Part shown: in pieces, positions 33,685 through 43,357 of the stretch
Layout: each line of letters starts with the position of its first letter
Numbering within the stretch: position 1 is the stretch's first letter
Assembly: GCF_012911935.1 (NCBI RefSeq)
Contig: NZ_JAAXLA010000040.1
Span: 1-61,068 of the forward strand
DNA: 61,068 nucleotides
From: Pseudonocardia acidicola
GTDB taxonomy: Bacteria > Actinomycetota > Actinomycetes > Mycobacteriales > Pseudonocardiaceae
Direction of reading: 5' to 3'
Program-made: the position numbers and the translations under genes
Notes under the pieces: model-generated
What the model saw: only the letters and a program-made list of their open reading frames with translations
Database searches by the model: none
What the model was told of the DNA's origin: nothing

Positions 33685-34206
33685 GTGCCGTCACAACGAT
33701 CGACATCGCCGCACGGCGATCGGGCGACGCTGCCCGCCGCGGTCCGCGGGCCGGGGCCGCTGGCCCGGCGCCTCTACCAGTTGCACGCCCGGCTCTGGCA
33801 GGACGTGGTGGGGGAGGACCTGACCGGACCCCAGTTCAACGTGCTGAGCGTGCTCGACGCCGAGGGGCCGATGGATCAGCGCACGCTGGGCGGCCACGCC
33901 TCCCTGGACAAGTCGACGATCGCGCCCATCGTGGAGCGGCTGCGCCAGCGCCGGCTGGTCGACGTGGCATGGAACCCGCAGGACAAACGACGCAAGCTGC
34001 TCCAGATCACGCCGGAGGGGCGCGAGCTGGTCACCCGGCTGACGCCGCTGGCCGACGAGGTGGGCGACCGGATGCTCGCCCCGCTCGAGGCCCACGAGCG
34101 CGACCTCGTCCTGACGTTGCTGCAGCGGATCGTCGAGCAGCGGAGCCCGGCCCAGGACCCGAACCGCATCCCCGATACCGGAAGGACCGAGCATGGCCGA
34201 CCCTGA
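33685..34206 (+). CDS. MarR-family transcriptional regulator of the ubiX-ubiD operon
   Basis: A 173-residue regulator. The winged helix reads LTGPQFNVLSVLDAEGPMDQRTLGGHASLDKSTIAPIVERLRQRRLVDVAWNPQDKRRKLLQITPEG, a typical MarR domain with the D-x-R wing motif. The GTG at 33685 has a GGAG site 10 nt upstream and clears the operators; the earlier start at 33598 would place both operators inside the gene. It probably represses ubiX-ubiD-vdcD until a phenolic acid binds. Confidence 0.88.
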   Translation: MPSQRSTSPHGDRATLPAAVRGPGPLARRLYQLHARLWQDVVGEDLTGPQFNVLSVLDAEGPMDQRTLGGHASLDKSTIAPIVERLRQRRLVDVAWNPQDKRRKLLQITPEGRELVTRLTPLADEVGDRMLAPLEAHERDLVLTLLQRIVEQRSPAQDPNRIPDTGRTEHGRP

Positions 34207-34465
34207 CACTCTCATGTGGGAGGTGCGCGCGGCGCCGGACCGGCTGCCCGACCTGCTGCACTGGATCCGGACCGAGGCGCTCGATGCGCTTCGCCGGACC
34301 GATGGCTGGCAGGGCGCGGACGTCTACACGGCGAGCGACGAGCGGGCCGTGGTCATCGTCCGCTTCGACGCGCCCGGCGCACGCCTGCCGGAACCACCCG
34401 CCGATCTCGTCCGCCGGCCGGCGCACCAATGGCCGTTCCGGCACCTCCTGGCCGCCAGGCCGTGA
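34193..34465 (+). CDS. Small protein, possible ABM-like ferredoxin-fold
   Basis: A 90-residue protein overlapping the marR end by 14 bp. The strand-helix-strand order (MWEVRAAPDRLPDLLHWIRT, then ADVYTASDERAVVIVRFD) resembles the antibiotic-biosynthesis-monooxygenase-like dimeric alpha/beta-barrel fold. No catalytic motif is clear. The overlap suggests co-expression with the MarR regulator, so it may act in the same aromatic-acid pathway or as an accessory. Confidence 0.7.
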   Translation: MADPDTLMWEVRAAPDRLPDLLHWIRTEALDALRRTDGWQGADVYTASDERAVVIVRFDAPGARLPEPPADLVRRPAHQWPFRHLLAARP

Positions 34466-34471
34466 CCTGGG

Positions 34472-34488
34472 CCGGCCCGGCGGGCCGG
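34472..34488. terminator. Terminator-like hairpin between convergent genes
   Basis: A perfect 7-bp inverted repeat, CCGGCCC-GGC-GGGCCGG, lies in the 39-bp gap between two gene ends. It is short and has no T-tract, so it could serve both strands only weakly. Confidence 0.45.
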
Positions 34489-34504
34489 TCTGCTGCGCGG
34501 GCCG

Positions 34505-36073
34505 TCAGTGCTTGCGGGGCCGGGTGAGGGTGAACCGGTCGACGGGTGTGAGGTCACCGTAGGGGCCGGCGACGGCGTAGTAGGTGACGTGGATGGCGGT
34601 CGTCCCGCCGGGCCGGCCGGGGTCCACGTCGAAGGCGGCGAAGCCGTACGCGTGGTCGGGATCGCGCACGGCCGACCACGGGGCGTCCTCCGTGACGTAG
34701 ATCGGCGAGCGCTTGCCGGTCGACGAGTCCACCGGGCCCACGCCGGTGATCACCCGGCAGCGGGCGGGGTTGAAGAACAGCTGGTTGGACGGCACCGAAG
34801 TGCCGCCGCCACCGATCACCATGTGCACGGTGCCCTTGGTGGTGTCGATGGTGTCGGTACCGGTCGCCACCGGGATCGGGGTGAGCGTGTCGTTGGGTTG
34901 CTGTCCGCGGACGGGGTGCGAGCGTTCGTAGTGGTGTTCGTGACCGCAGACGACGAGGTCGACCCCGTAACGGTCGAACAGCGGCACCCAGGACTCCCGG
35001 ACGCCGCGGTCGGCGCCGTTGAACTTGTCCACCGTGGACACGACGACCTGATGCATGCAGACGACGATCCAGTCGATGTCGGGGTTGGCGCGGGACGCGG
35101 CCAGTTCGCGTTCCAGCCAGCGCTGCTGGGCGCCGCCGGAGTACCCGCGGACGTAGGAGTTGCCGCCGTCCTGGTAGCACACGTCGTCGTTGTTCAGGCT
35201 GATGATCCGCACCGCGCCGGCGGTGAAGGAGTACCAGAGCCCGCGTAGGGGTTCCTCCGCGCCGGCGTCGGGCACGGTGAAGTAGGTCTGGTAGGCGCCG
35301 TAGCCGACGGGGCCGTTGCCGAGTTCGTTCTCGTGGTTGCCCGCGGCGGGCATCCAGGGCCGGTACCGGGCCGAGCGGCTGGTGTTCTCGAACCAGTCCG
35401 ACCAGGTCCGGATCCGGTCGGTGGCCAGGTTGGCGTAGCACAGGTCCCCGTTGACCAGGTGGAACAGCGGGGCGATGCGCTCCACACCGGCGGTGACGTC
35501 GCCGCCGGCCGGAGAGCCGAGGTTGTCGTTGACCCAGGTGGTGCCGCTCAACCTGCCCAGGGTCGGGGTGCCCTGGTCGCCGAAGCTGGTGAAGGTGAAC
35601 GCCGCCCGCCCGCGAGGGGCGGTGCGCACCGTGCCGAGTTCGGGGGCGGCGCCGTCGTGCGTGGCGGCGTAGACGTAGTCGGTGTCCGGGCGCAGGTTGG
35701 TCAGCCGGGCGTGGTGGACCTGCACCTCGGTGCCGGACTTGGCGTCCCGGTAGGTCGTGGTCTCGGCGGCTTCGGTGTGCCCGAACCCGCCGCCCGGGCT
35801 GCCCAGCAGCACCGTCGGTCCGGACACCGAGACCGTGGTGTGCCAGGAGACCACGACCTCCCGGGAGGCGTCCGCGCCGAACTGCAGGTGTAGCCCGGCC
35901 ACCCGCGGCGCCCCGGAACGGTCGGGCCGCTGCCACAGCATGGGCGAGGCCGGTGCGGCGGAGGCGCGAGGTGTCCCGATCAGCACCGCGCCACCCAGAC
36001 TTGCCGCCCCCGTCAGCAGACCGCGCCGACCGATCACCGCAGAGGCGGACACCCCGCCGAACATGGCACTCAC
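34505..36073 (-). CDS. Tat-exported metallophosphoesterase, purple-acid-phosphatase-like
   Basis: A 522-residue protein with a twin-arginine signal (IGRRGLLTGAASLGGAVLIG, ending in ASA near residue 39), so it is exported folded. A fibronectin-type N-terminal domain (HLQFGADASREVVVSWHT) precedes the catalytic domain. All five metal motifs are visible: SFGDQG, VNGDLCYAN, GNHE, CMHQ and GHEHHYER. It should hydrolyse extracellular phosphomonoesters or diesters. The start is GTG 36073 or ATG 36064. It may be part of the phosphate response, but no clear PHO box was found upstream. Confidence 0.9.
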   Translation of the reverse strand: MSAMFGGVSASAVIGRRGLLTGAASLGGAVLIGTPRASAAPASPMLWQRPDRSGAPRVAGLHLQFGADASREVVVSWHTTVSVSGPTVLLGSPGGGFGHTEAAETTTYRDAKSGTEVQVHHARLTNLRPDTDYVYAATHDGAAPELGTVRTAPRGRAAFTFTSFGDQGTPTLGRLSGTTWVNDNLGSPAGGDVTAGVERIAPLFHLVNGDLCYANLATDRIRTWSDWFENTSRSARYRPWMPAAGNHENELGNGPVGYGAYQTYFTVPDAGAEEPLRGLWYSFTAGAVRIISLNNDDVCYQDGGNSYVRGYSGGAQQRWLERELAASRANPDIDWIVVCMHQVVVSTVDKFNGADRGVRESWVPLFDRYGVDLVVCGHEHHYERSHPVRGQQPNDTLTPIPVATGTDTIDTTKGTVHMVIGGGGTSVPSNQLFFNPARCRVITGVGPVDSSTGKRSPIYVTEDAPWSAVRDPDHAYGFAAFDVDPGRPGGTTAIHVTYYAVAGPYGDLTPVDRFTLTRPRKH

Positions 36074-36289
36074 AGCGACGCACGATCCACGTTCGTGGTG
36101 GCCGGCAGGCCCCGAGCAGATGAAGACGTCCTGTCACCGGGATGTATTGGCCACGGTGAGCGCCCCGGTGGGGGCTGGTCCTGGACGGCGGGTTGCCGCG
36201 GTCTTGGAGCACCGGTGCTCCGTCGCCAAGAGATCGACAAGTCCGGGAGCGCAACATGTTCCGAGCACGAACGATCGTGGAGGAGAACC

Positions 36290-36922
36290 GTGAGGCCCCT
36301 GCGAGTGTCGGTGCTCGCCGATGACCCCCTGAGCGGTGACGGTGCCGCAGCCGTCCTGCGCGGCCGCGCCGACGTGGAGCTGCTCCCCGCCGTCCGGCGT
36401 CCCGAGGCCGACGTGCTGCTGCTCGTCACCCCGCGGGCCGACGAGAAGACCGTGGACCTGATGGGCGCCAGCGCGGCGGACAGCCGCAGTGCGCGGATGC
36501 GCATCGTCCTCGTCGCCGACGCGATGCCGGAGCAGTTGCTGTTCCGTGCCATCGACTACGGCCTGGTCAGCGTGCTGCGGCGGCGCGACGCGTCCCCGGA
36601 GCGCGTGCTGGGCGCCGTGCTCGGCGTCGGCGCCGGCCAGGCGGAGATGCCCGGTGGCGTGCTGCACCGGCTCGTGGAGCAGGTGCGGTCCGTCCAGCGT
36701 GACGTGCTGGCGCCGAACGGACTGACCCTCGGTGGCCTGCAGGACCGCGAGGTCGAGGTGCTCCGGCTGCTCGCCGACGGGATGGACACCGTCGAGATCG
36801 CCGACCGGCTCAACTACTCCGAGCGCACGATCAAGAACGTCATCCACGGCATGATGACGCGGCTCAACCTGCGCAACCGGTCGCACGCCGTCGCCTTCGG
36901 CATCCGCTGCGGAGCGCTGTGA
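36290..36922 (+). CDS. LuxR-type response regulator with degenerate receiver
   Basis: A 210-residue protein. The C-terminal LuxR helix-turn-helix reads LQDREVEVLRLLADGMDTVEIADRLNYSERTIKNVIHGMMTRLNLRNRSHAVAFG. The N-terminal 130 residues have a receiver-like alternation, but I see no clear phospho-acceptor aspartate with the usual DD pair. The GTG at 36290 follows a strong GGAGGAG. It is followed by a SARP gene and the secretion locus, so it may control type VII genes. Confidence 0.85.
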   Translation: MRPLRVSVLADDPLSGDGAAAVLRGRADVELLPAVRRPEADVLLLVTPRADEKTVDLMGASAADSRSARMRIVLVADAMPEQLLFRAIDYGLVSVLRRRDASPERVLGAVLGVGAGQAEMPGGVLHRLVEQVRSVQRDVLAPNGLTLGGLQDREVEVLRLLADGMDTVEIADRLNYSERTIKNVIHGMMTRLNLRNRSHAVAFGIRCGAL

Positions 36923-36999
36923 CGCACGCCCGGGCGCGTTCCACTGACATTCATCTGCGTCCCGCCACGGAATTCGCCGCCGGCTGCTAGACCACAGGA

Positions 37000-38823
37000 G
37001 TGGATCATCAGCACGACGCGGCCCTGCCGTTGCGGTTCGCGCTCGCCGGCCCGGTACAGGCCTGGTACCGCGACGAACCGATCCGGCTGGGACCGCCGCA
37101 GCGCCGGGCGGTTCTTGCCGCGCTGCTCCTCGACGCCGGGCGCGTGATCACCCCGGACGCCCTCGTCGACGGGATCTGGGGAGCCGACCCGCCCGCCCGG
37201 CCGCAGGCCGCGGTGCAGGTGCACATCTCCGTACTGCGCCGTGTCCTCGAACCGGGTCGCGCGGCCCGGCAGGAGAGCCGCGTACTGCGCTCGGTGGGCC
37301 GGGGCTACCTGCTCGACGTCGTGGGGATCGAGGTCGACCTGTTCCTCTTCCGCCACCGGGTCGCCGCGGCCCGTGCCGCCCGCGCGCAGGGGTGGGACGA
37401 GCGCGCCGCGACGCTGCTGCGTACCGCCCTCGAGCACTGGGACGGCGTCGCCCTCACCGGGCTGCCCGGTCCGACGGCGGAGCTGCACCGGGTGGCGCTG
37501 CTGGAGGAGCGGCTGACCGCGTTCGAGGAACTGGTCGAGATCGAACTCGAGCGCGATTCGGATGCGGTTCCCACCGTCGAGCTGATGCGGCTGCTGCAGG
37601 ACCACCCGCACCGGGAGCGGCTGTATTCGCTGCGCATGCGCGTCCTGCAGCAGCAGGGCAGGCGCGGCGAGGCACTGGCCGTCTACACCGAGCTGCGGTC
37701 CCGGCTCGTCACCGATCTCGGAATCGAGCCGGGACCGGAGCTGCGCCGGCGGCAGCGGCAGATCCTCGCGGAGGAGGCCACCCCGGCGGCCGGCCTGCCG
37801 GTGGTTCCGGCCGCCGACCCCGCGCCGAACTGGCCGTCATACCCGGGCCCGGCGCCGTGGCTCGTCGGGCGCGACGAGGTGGTGGAGCAGGTGGCCGCGG
37901 CGCTCACTCCGGGCGCCTCGCGACCGGTCCTGGTGCACGGTGTCGTCGGCGTCGGGACCACCGCGGTCGCGCTCGCCGCCGTCGACCGGGTGGCGCAGCG
38001 GTTCCCGGGTGGGGTCCGGGTGCTGTCGGAGCGGAGCGGGCCGCCCGGCCCGCCGCCGGCCTGCGCGCTGCTGGTCGTCGACGGCGTGCACGACGAGTCG
38101 GTCCTCGCCGCACGGCTGGGCGTCGCGCCCGACCGCGTCGTGGACGCACTGCGCGGACCGGTGCGGCGCGGGACGACCGTGCTGATCGTGGGGTCCAACC
38201 GGCTGCGACGGTTGACCGACCTGCTCCGGGCCGAGGTCCGGCCGCTGACCGAGGACGAGTCGTGGGCCCTGCTGGCCGCCGGGCTCGGGGACGAGCGCCT
38301 CGAACGCGAGCCCACCGTCGTCCGCGAGCTGGTCCGCCGGGTGGGCGGGCTGGCCGCGATGCTGGTCAGGCACGCGCAGCACCTGGGACCCCGGCCCGAC
38401 TGGTTGCTCACCGACTACTACCAGGACCTGCTGGAGCAGGAGGCCGCCGACCCCGACTGGCTGATCGACCTCGCCCTGGAGCCGGTGGTGGGGCACGCGT
38501 TCGCCCCGCTGGATGCGACGGCCAGGACCGTGCTCTGCGTCGCGGCGCTGCTGGGGGAGCGGGAGTTCTCCCGGGCCGAGGTCGTCGCGACCGGTGCGGT
38601 GAGCAGCCGGCAGGCCATCCGCTGCCTGGAGGAGTTGGTGGACCGCAACGTGGTCGACTCCCCACGGCCCGGCCGCTACCGGTTCCATCCGCTGCTGCGT
38701 GAGTACGGCGTGGCCCTGGCGAGCCGGTCCGGGGTGCGGCCGTGGCCCGTCCGCGCATTCCCCGGCGGCCCGAACGTCATGGGCTGCCCGACGGCGGAGT
38801 GCGAAGGCCGGGAGGCGGGCTGA
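37000..38823 (+). CDS. SARP/AfsR-like transcriptional regulator with degenerate NTPase region
   Basis: A 607-residue regulator. The OmpR-type DNA-binding domain covers about residues 1-105 (LGPPQRRAVLAALLLDAGRVITPDALVDGIWG). The BTAD domain follows at about 110-260 (RERLYSLRMRVLQQQGRRGEALAVYTELR). The NB-ARC-like region from about residue 285 has HGVVGVGTTAVAL in place of Walker A, with threonine at the lysine position (residue 320), so ATP binding is doubtful. It lies directly before the secretion genes and is a good candidate for their activator. The GTG at 37000 overlaps an AGGAG, so the start is not secure. Confidence 0.85.
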   Translation: MDHQHDAALPLRFALAGPVQAWYRDEPIRLGPPQRRAVLAALLLDAGRVITPDALVDGIWGADPPARPQAAVQVHISVLRRVLEPGRAARQESRVLRSVGRGYLLDVVGIEVDLFLFRHRVAAARAARAQGWDERAATLLRTALEHWDGVALTGLPGPTAELHRVALLEERLTAFEELVEIELERDSDAVPTVELMRLLQDHPHRERLYSLRMRVLQQQGRRGEALAVYTELRSRLVTDLGIEPGPELRRRQRQILAEEATPAAGLPVVPAADPAPNWPSYPGPAPWLVGRDEVVEQVAAALTPGASRPVLVHGVVGVGTTAVALAAVDRVAQRFPGGVRVLSERSGPPGPPPACALLVVDGVHDESVLAARLGVAPDRVVDALRGPVRRGTTVLIVGSNRLRRLTDLLRAEVRPLTEDESWALLAAGLGDERLEREPTVVRELVRRVGGLAAMLVRHAQHLGPRPDWLLTDYYQDLLEQEAADPDWLIDLALEPVVGHAFAPLDATARTVLCVAALLGEREFSRAEVVATGAVSSRQAIRCLEELVDRNVVDSPRPGRYRFHPLLREYGVALASRSGVRPWPVRAFPGGPNVMGCPTAECEGREAG

Positions 38824-38970
38824 TCCGGCCTGTCCGGGAGGGCAGTCCGGGCGGGCGGCGCGGGCAACGACGCTCCCGGCTGCTGGCCCCCGGCGGCGCG
38901 GCCACTGCATCGTCGCCGGAACCGCACCGACGACCACAACCGCGAGAACGGACCACTGGGGGCAGTCGTG

Positions 38971-39180
38971 ATGTCAACCGATCGCGCCGCGGAAGTCCTG
39001 GCCAGCAGCACCGCGGCCATGCTGACCGGCGTTCGCGCCGACCTGCTCGAAACTGCCCCGGACGAGGGGCCCGGTGCGCAGGCGGCGCGGGAGAACCTGC
39101 TCAGCCGGATCGACGGGCTGCTCACGGCCCTGCACGGGGTCCCGTGCCTGGCCGATCGCCCGGCGCCGACGGAGGCGTAA
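38971..39180 (+). CDS. Small protein of unknown function upstream of eccC (69 aa)
   Basis: A 69-codon frame starting MSTDRAAEVLASSTAAMLTGVRAD and predicted to be mostly helical, with a single cysteine near the end. A GTG one codon before the ATG is an alternative start. It lies 148 bp after the SARP stop and 154 bp before eccC. No family is recognised. Its composition is protein-like and helix-forming, so it may be a genuine accessory of the secretion locus. Confidence 0.55.
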   Translation: MSTDRAAEVLASSTAAMLTGVRADLLETAPDEGPGAQAARENLLSRIDGLLTALHGVPCLADRPAPTEA

Positions 39181-39334
39181 AGCCCCGAGTGAGCTGCGCC
39201 ATGCCCCTTCGGGTACGGCAGGCGGTCCGGGCGGGCAGCACCACGCGCGGCCCGTCGCCCGCCGGTGTGTCGCGCTCCTACGGTGCGCCGGAGGGGCCCG
39301 TCGGCTCCCCGGCTGCAATGGCAAGGAAGGCAGT

Positions 39335-42300
39335 ATGAGCACCGTCGTCGTCAAACGGGGTCCCCGGACGTCGGGCCCCGACATGCCGGCGGGACACCTG
39401 GAACTGGCGGAGCCACCGGTGCTCGGTGAGCCGGCGGGGCTGGACTTCACCTCGGCGCTGTCCTACCTGCCGATGGTCCTCGGCACGGGCGCGATGGTGC
39501 TGGTGTTCTCCCTGGGTAACGGATCGCCCTCGCTCTACCTGATCACCGGGATGATGGCGCTGTCGATGATGTCGATGAGCGCCGTGCAGATCGTCCGCCC
39601 CGGCATGGAGCGCCGCCGCAGGATGCGCGCCGAGCGCCGCGACTACCTGCGCTACCTCGACCAGCTCCGCGGGCAGGTGCGCGGGGCCGCGGAGGAGCAG
39701 CGGGCCGCGGTCCGATGGGACCACCCGGAACCGGACGCGCTGTGGTGGTTCGCCCAGGGGCCTCGCCTCTGGGAGCGGCGCGCCGGACACGACGACTTCG
39801 CCCGCGTCCGCATCGGCTGCGGCGACCAGCGGGCCGCGTTGGAGCTCGCGCCACCGCAGACCCGCCCGGTGGAGGACCTGGAACCGCTGTGCGCGATCGC
39901 GCTGCGCCGGTTCACCCGGGCCTTCTCGACGGTGCCCGGACTCCCGGTGGCGGTGAACCTGCGCCGGTTCACCATCGTCGAGTTCGCCGGCGAGGCGCCC
40001 GCCGCGGCGGCGCTGCTCCGCGCCATGATCGCGCAGCTGGCGGTTCTGCACTCCCCGGACGAGCTGCGGCTGGCGCTGCTCGTCGGTCCGGAGCAGCGCG
40101 CGGCGTGGGACTGGTGCAAGTGGCTGCCGCACCTCGCGCACGGCGACGCCGTCGACGATGCCGGCCCGGTACGGATGGTGGCGGGCGACCACGACGAGCT
40201 GCTCGACCTGCTCGGTCCGGACCTGCTGGACCGCCCCGACCACGATCCCGACGCGTCGTCCGCACCCAACGAGCCCTTCACGGTGATCCTCGCGCACGGC
40301 GTGGAGGTGCCGGAGCGGTCCCGGCTGCGCGGCGCCGGCCTGCGCAACGCGGTGCTGCTCGACCTGACCGGGGCGCTGCGCGGCGGGGAGACGGTCCTGC
40401 GGCTCACCGTGACCGGGGACGAGATCGAGTTCCCGTCCGGGGACGCCGTCGGCCACGCGGTCGTGGACGGGCTGGGCACGGGTCCCGCCGAGCGGCTCGC
40501 CCGCGTCCTCGCGCCGTTGCGGACCAGCGGCACGGTCGAGCTGTCGAGCAAGCCGCTGGAGACCGACCTCGAGCTCACCGAGCTGCTCGGCATCCGTGAC
40601 CCGCGCACGTTCGACGTCGCGGCCACGTGGCGGCCGCGGACCGCGCAGCGCGCCCGGCTGCAGGTGCCGATCGGCGTCACCGGGGACGGTGAGGTCATCG
40701 AGCTCGACCTCAAGGAGGCCGCCCAGGGCGGCATGGGCCCGCACGGCGTGCTCATCGGCGCCACCGGCTCGGGCAAGAGCGAGCTGCTGCGCACCTTGGT
40801 GATCGGCCTGGCCGCGACGCACTCGTCCGAGGTCCTCAACATGGTCCTCGTCGACTTCAAGGGCGGCGCGACCTTCCTCGGCACCGAACGGCTGCCGCAC
40901 ACCTCGGCGGTGATCACCAACCTGGTGGACGAGCTGCCGCTGGTGGACCGGATGCAGGACTCGATCAACGGCGAGCTGATCCGGCGCCAGGAGCTGTTGC
41001 GCGCGGCCGGGTACTCCTCGCTGTACGACTACGAGAAGGCCCGGGCCGGCGGCGCGGCGCTGCCGCCGCTGCCGACGCTGCTGGTGGTGGTCGACGAGTT
41101 CTCCGAGCTGCTGGCGGCCAAGCCGGAGTTCATGGACCTGTTCGTCCAGATCGGACGGCTGGGGCGCAGCCTCGGGGTGCACCTGCTGCTGGCCTCCCAG
41201 CGGCTCGACGAGGGCCGCATCCACCGGGTCGAGGGCCACCTGTCCTACCGCATCGCCCTGCGCACCTTCTCGTCGATGGAGTCGCGCAGCGTGATCGGTG
41301 TGTCGAGCGCCTACGAGCTCCCGTCCGTCCCCGGCAACGGCTACCTCAAGATCGACACGGATAATCTGGTGCGGTTCAAGGCCGCCTACGTCTCCGGCCC
41401 GTGCCCCGAGGTCCGCGGCGGTGCCGGCTCGGCGGTTCCCGCGGCCACCGAGGTCGCCGCGTTCGGGCTCGCACCCGGCCGCATCCGCCGTGACGTCGCC
41501 GAGGAGCCGGTCGCCGCCGGCCGGCCGGCGGGGGAGTCCGCGGGTGACGGCGAGGAGAGCCTGCTCGACGTGCTCATCGGCCGGCTCGCCGGCGCCGGGC
41601 CGGCCGCGCGCCAGGTCTGGCTGCCGCCGCTGGCCGAGTCGCCCAGCCTGGACCACCTGCTGCCCGGGCTGGTCCCGGACCCGCGGCGCGGGATGACCGC
41701 TTCCGGTCATCCCGCCGTTCGCAGCCTGCGGGTCCCGATCGGCCTGGTGGACCGGCCGTTCGAGCAGTCCCGCGAGCTGCTGGTGGCCGACCTGTCCGGG
41801 GCGGACGGCCACGTCGGCGTCGTCGGGGCCCCGCAGGCGGGCAAGTCCACGCTGTTGCGCACGCTGATCCTGTCGCTGGCGCTGACCCACACCCCGGAGG
41901 AAGTGCAGTTCTACTGCCTCGACCTGGCCGGCGGCGGCCTGATGTCCGTGGCCGGGCTGCCGCACGTCGGATCGGTCGCCACCCGTCTCGAGCGCGACCG
42001 CGTGTTGCGCACCATCGAGGAGCTGGCACAGCTGCTGGAGTGGCGGGAGCAGACGTTCGCCACGCACGGCGTCGACTCGGTGGCCGCCTACCGCGCGCGG
42101 GCGCCCCGCGCGGACCTGCCCGCGGACCCGTTCGGCGACGTGTTCCTGGTGATCGACGGCTGGCAGACGCTGCGCAAGGACTTCGAGGACCTCGAGCCGC
42201 GGGTCACCGAGCTGGCCGCGCGCGGGCTGGGCTTCGGCGTGCACGTGGTGGTGGCCGCGACCCGGTGGTCGGAGATCCGGCCGTCCACCCGCGACCTGCT

Positions 42301-43357
42301 CGGCACCAAGCTGGAGCTGCGCCTGGGCGACCCGGTGGAGTCCGAGCTGGGCGCCCGGACCGCGGCGCTGGTCCCGCACCAGCCGGGCCGCGGGCTCACC
42401 GCGACCAAGTACCACTTCCTGGCCGGCCTGCCCCGGGTCGACGGGTCCTCGGCCACCGAGGACCTGATGACCGCCACGAAGCTCGCGGCCGAGGAGGTGG
42501 CGACCTACTGGACCGGCCGCCGCGCCCCGGAGGTGCGGATGCTGCCGGCGCAGCTGCCCGTCGGCGCCGTGCCGGAGCCCACCGTCGGTGCGGGCGGCGA
42601 CCTGGCGGTCTGCCTGGGCCTGGACGAGAAGCGGCTGGCACCCGTCTGGCACGACTTCGCGGCCACCCCGCACCTGCTCGTGCTCGGCGACGCCGAGACC
42701 GGGAAGACGAACCTGCTGCGCGCGCTGGCCCAGGCGATCGTCGCGCGCTACACCCCGGCGCAGGCCCGGATCCTGATGGCCGACGGCCGCCGTGAACTGC
42801 ACTCCGCGGTGCCCGAGCAGTACCGGATCGGCTACGCGGTCGGCGGCGACACGCTGTCCGACCTGGCCGCCAACGCCGCGGTGTCGATGACCAAGCGGCT
42901 GCCCGGCTCCGACGTCCCGCCCGAGCAGCTGGCGCGGCGCGACTGGTGGCACGGCCCGCGGTTGTTCCTGCTCGTCGACGACTACGACCTGATGGCCTCC
43001 GGCGTCGGGATGGGCGGGCCGCTGGAGCCGCTGATCCCGCTGCTCGCGCACGGCACGACCATCGGGATGCACCTGGTGGTCGCGCGCAGCACCTCCGGGG
43101 CGATGCGGGCGATGATGGACCCGCTGCTGCGCCGGATGTGGGAGCTCGGCGCTCCCGGTGTCCTCTTCTCCTACCCCAAGGAGGAGGGCAAGTTCCTCGG
43201 CGAGGCCGCGCCCCGCACGCTGCCCGCCGGGCGGGCGCAGCTCGTCACCCGGCGCTCCGTGCGGCTCGTGCAGACCGTCGACGCGACCGCGGAGCCCGCC
43301 CCGGCCGACCCGAACCCGGTCGCCTCGAATTCGTCCGTGACAGGAGTCCAGTCGTGA
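39335..43357 (+). CDS. eccC: Type VII secretion ATPase EccC (fused EccCa-EccCb)
   Basis: A 1340-residue membrane ATPase. Two transmembrane helices lie at about residues 45-90. Three FtsK/SpoIIIE ATPase domains follow, with Walker A lysines at K481 (GATGSGKS), K837 (GAPQAGKS) and K1124 (GDAETGKT). The first also shows the Walker B LLVVVDEF. All three P-loops are intact. It is the motor and substrate receptor of the secretion system, recognising C-terminal export signals of Esx proteins. The ATG at 39335 follows AAGGAAGG, and its stop overlaps the eccD GTG. Confidence 0.96.
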   Translation: MSTVVVKRGPRTSGPDMPAGHLELAEPPVLGEPAGLDFTSALSYLPMVLGTGAMVLVFSLGNGSPSLYLITGMMALSMMSMSAVQIVRPGMERRRRMRAERRDYLRYLDQLRGQVRGAAEEQRAAVRWDHPEPDALWWFAQGPRLWERRAGHDDFARVRIGCGDQRAALELAPPQTRPVEDLEPLCAIALRRFTRAFSTVPGLPVAVNLRRFTIVEFAGEAPAAAALLRAMIAQLAVLHSPDELRLALLVGPEQRAAWDWCKWLPHLAHGDAVDDAGPVRMVAGDHDELLDLLGPDLLDRPDHDPDASSAPNEPFTVILAHGVEVPERSRLRGAGLRNAVLLDLTGALRGGETVLRLTVTGDEIEFPSGDAVGHAVVDGLGTGPAERLARVLAPLRTSGTVELSSKPLETDLELTELLGIRDPRTFDVAATWRPRTAQRARLQVPIGVTGDGEVIELDLKEAAQGGMGPHGVLIGATGSGKSELLRTLVIGLAATHSSEVLNMVLVDFKGGATFLGTERLPHTSAVITNLVDELPLVDRMQDSINGELIRRQELLRAAGYSSLYDYEKARAGGAALPPLPTLLVVVDEFSELLAAKPEFMDLFVQIGRLGRSLGVHLLLASQRLDEGRIHRVEGHLSYRIALRTFSSMESRSVIGVSSAYELPSVPGNGYLKIDTDNLVRFKAAYVSGPCPEVRGGAGSAVPAATEVAAFGLAPGRIRRDVAEEPVAAGRPAGESAGDGEESLLDVLIGRLAGAGPAARQVWLPPLAESPSLDHLLPGLVPDPRRGMTASGHPAVRSLRVPIGLVDRPFEQSRELLVADLSGADGHVGVVGAPQAGKSTLLRTLILSLALTHTPEEVQFYCLDLAGGGLMSVAGLPHVGSVATRLERDRVLRTIEELAQLLEWREQTFATHGVDSVAAYRARAPRADLPADPFGDVFLVIDGWQTLRKDFEDLEPRVTELAARGLGFGVHVVVAATRWSEIRPSTRDLLGTKLELRLGDPVESELGARTAALVPHQPGRGLTATKYHFLAGLPRVDGSSATEDLMTATKLAAEEVATYWTGRRAPEVRMLPAQLPVGAVPEPTVGAGGDLAVCLGLDEKRLAPVWHDFAATPHLLVLGDAETGKTNLLRALAQAIVARYTPAQARILMADGRRELHSAVPEQYRIGYAVGGDTLSDLAANAAVSMTKRLPGSDVPPEQLARRDWWHGPRLFLLVDDYDLMASGVGMGGPLEPLIPLLAHGTTIGMHLVVARSTSGAMRAMMDPLLRRMWELGAPGVLFSYPKEEGKFLGEAAPRTLPAGRAQLVTRRSVRLVQTVDATAEPAPADPNPVASNSSVTGVQS

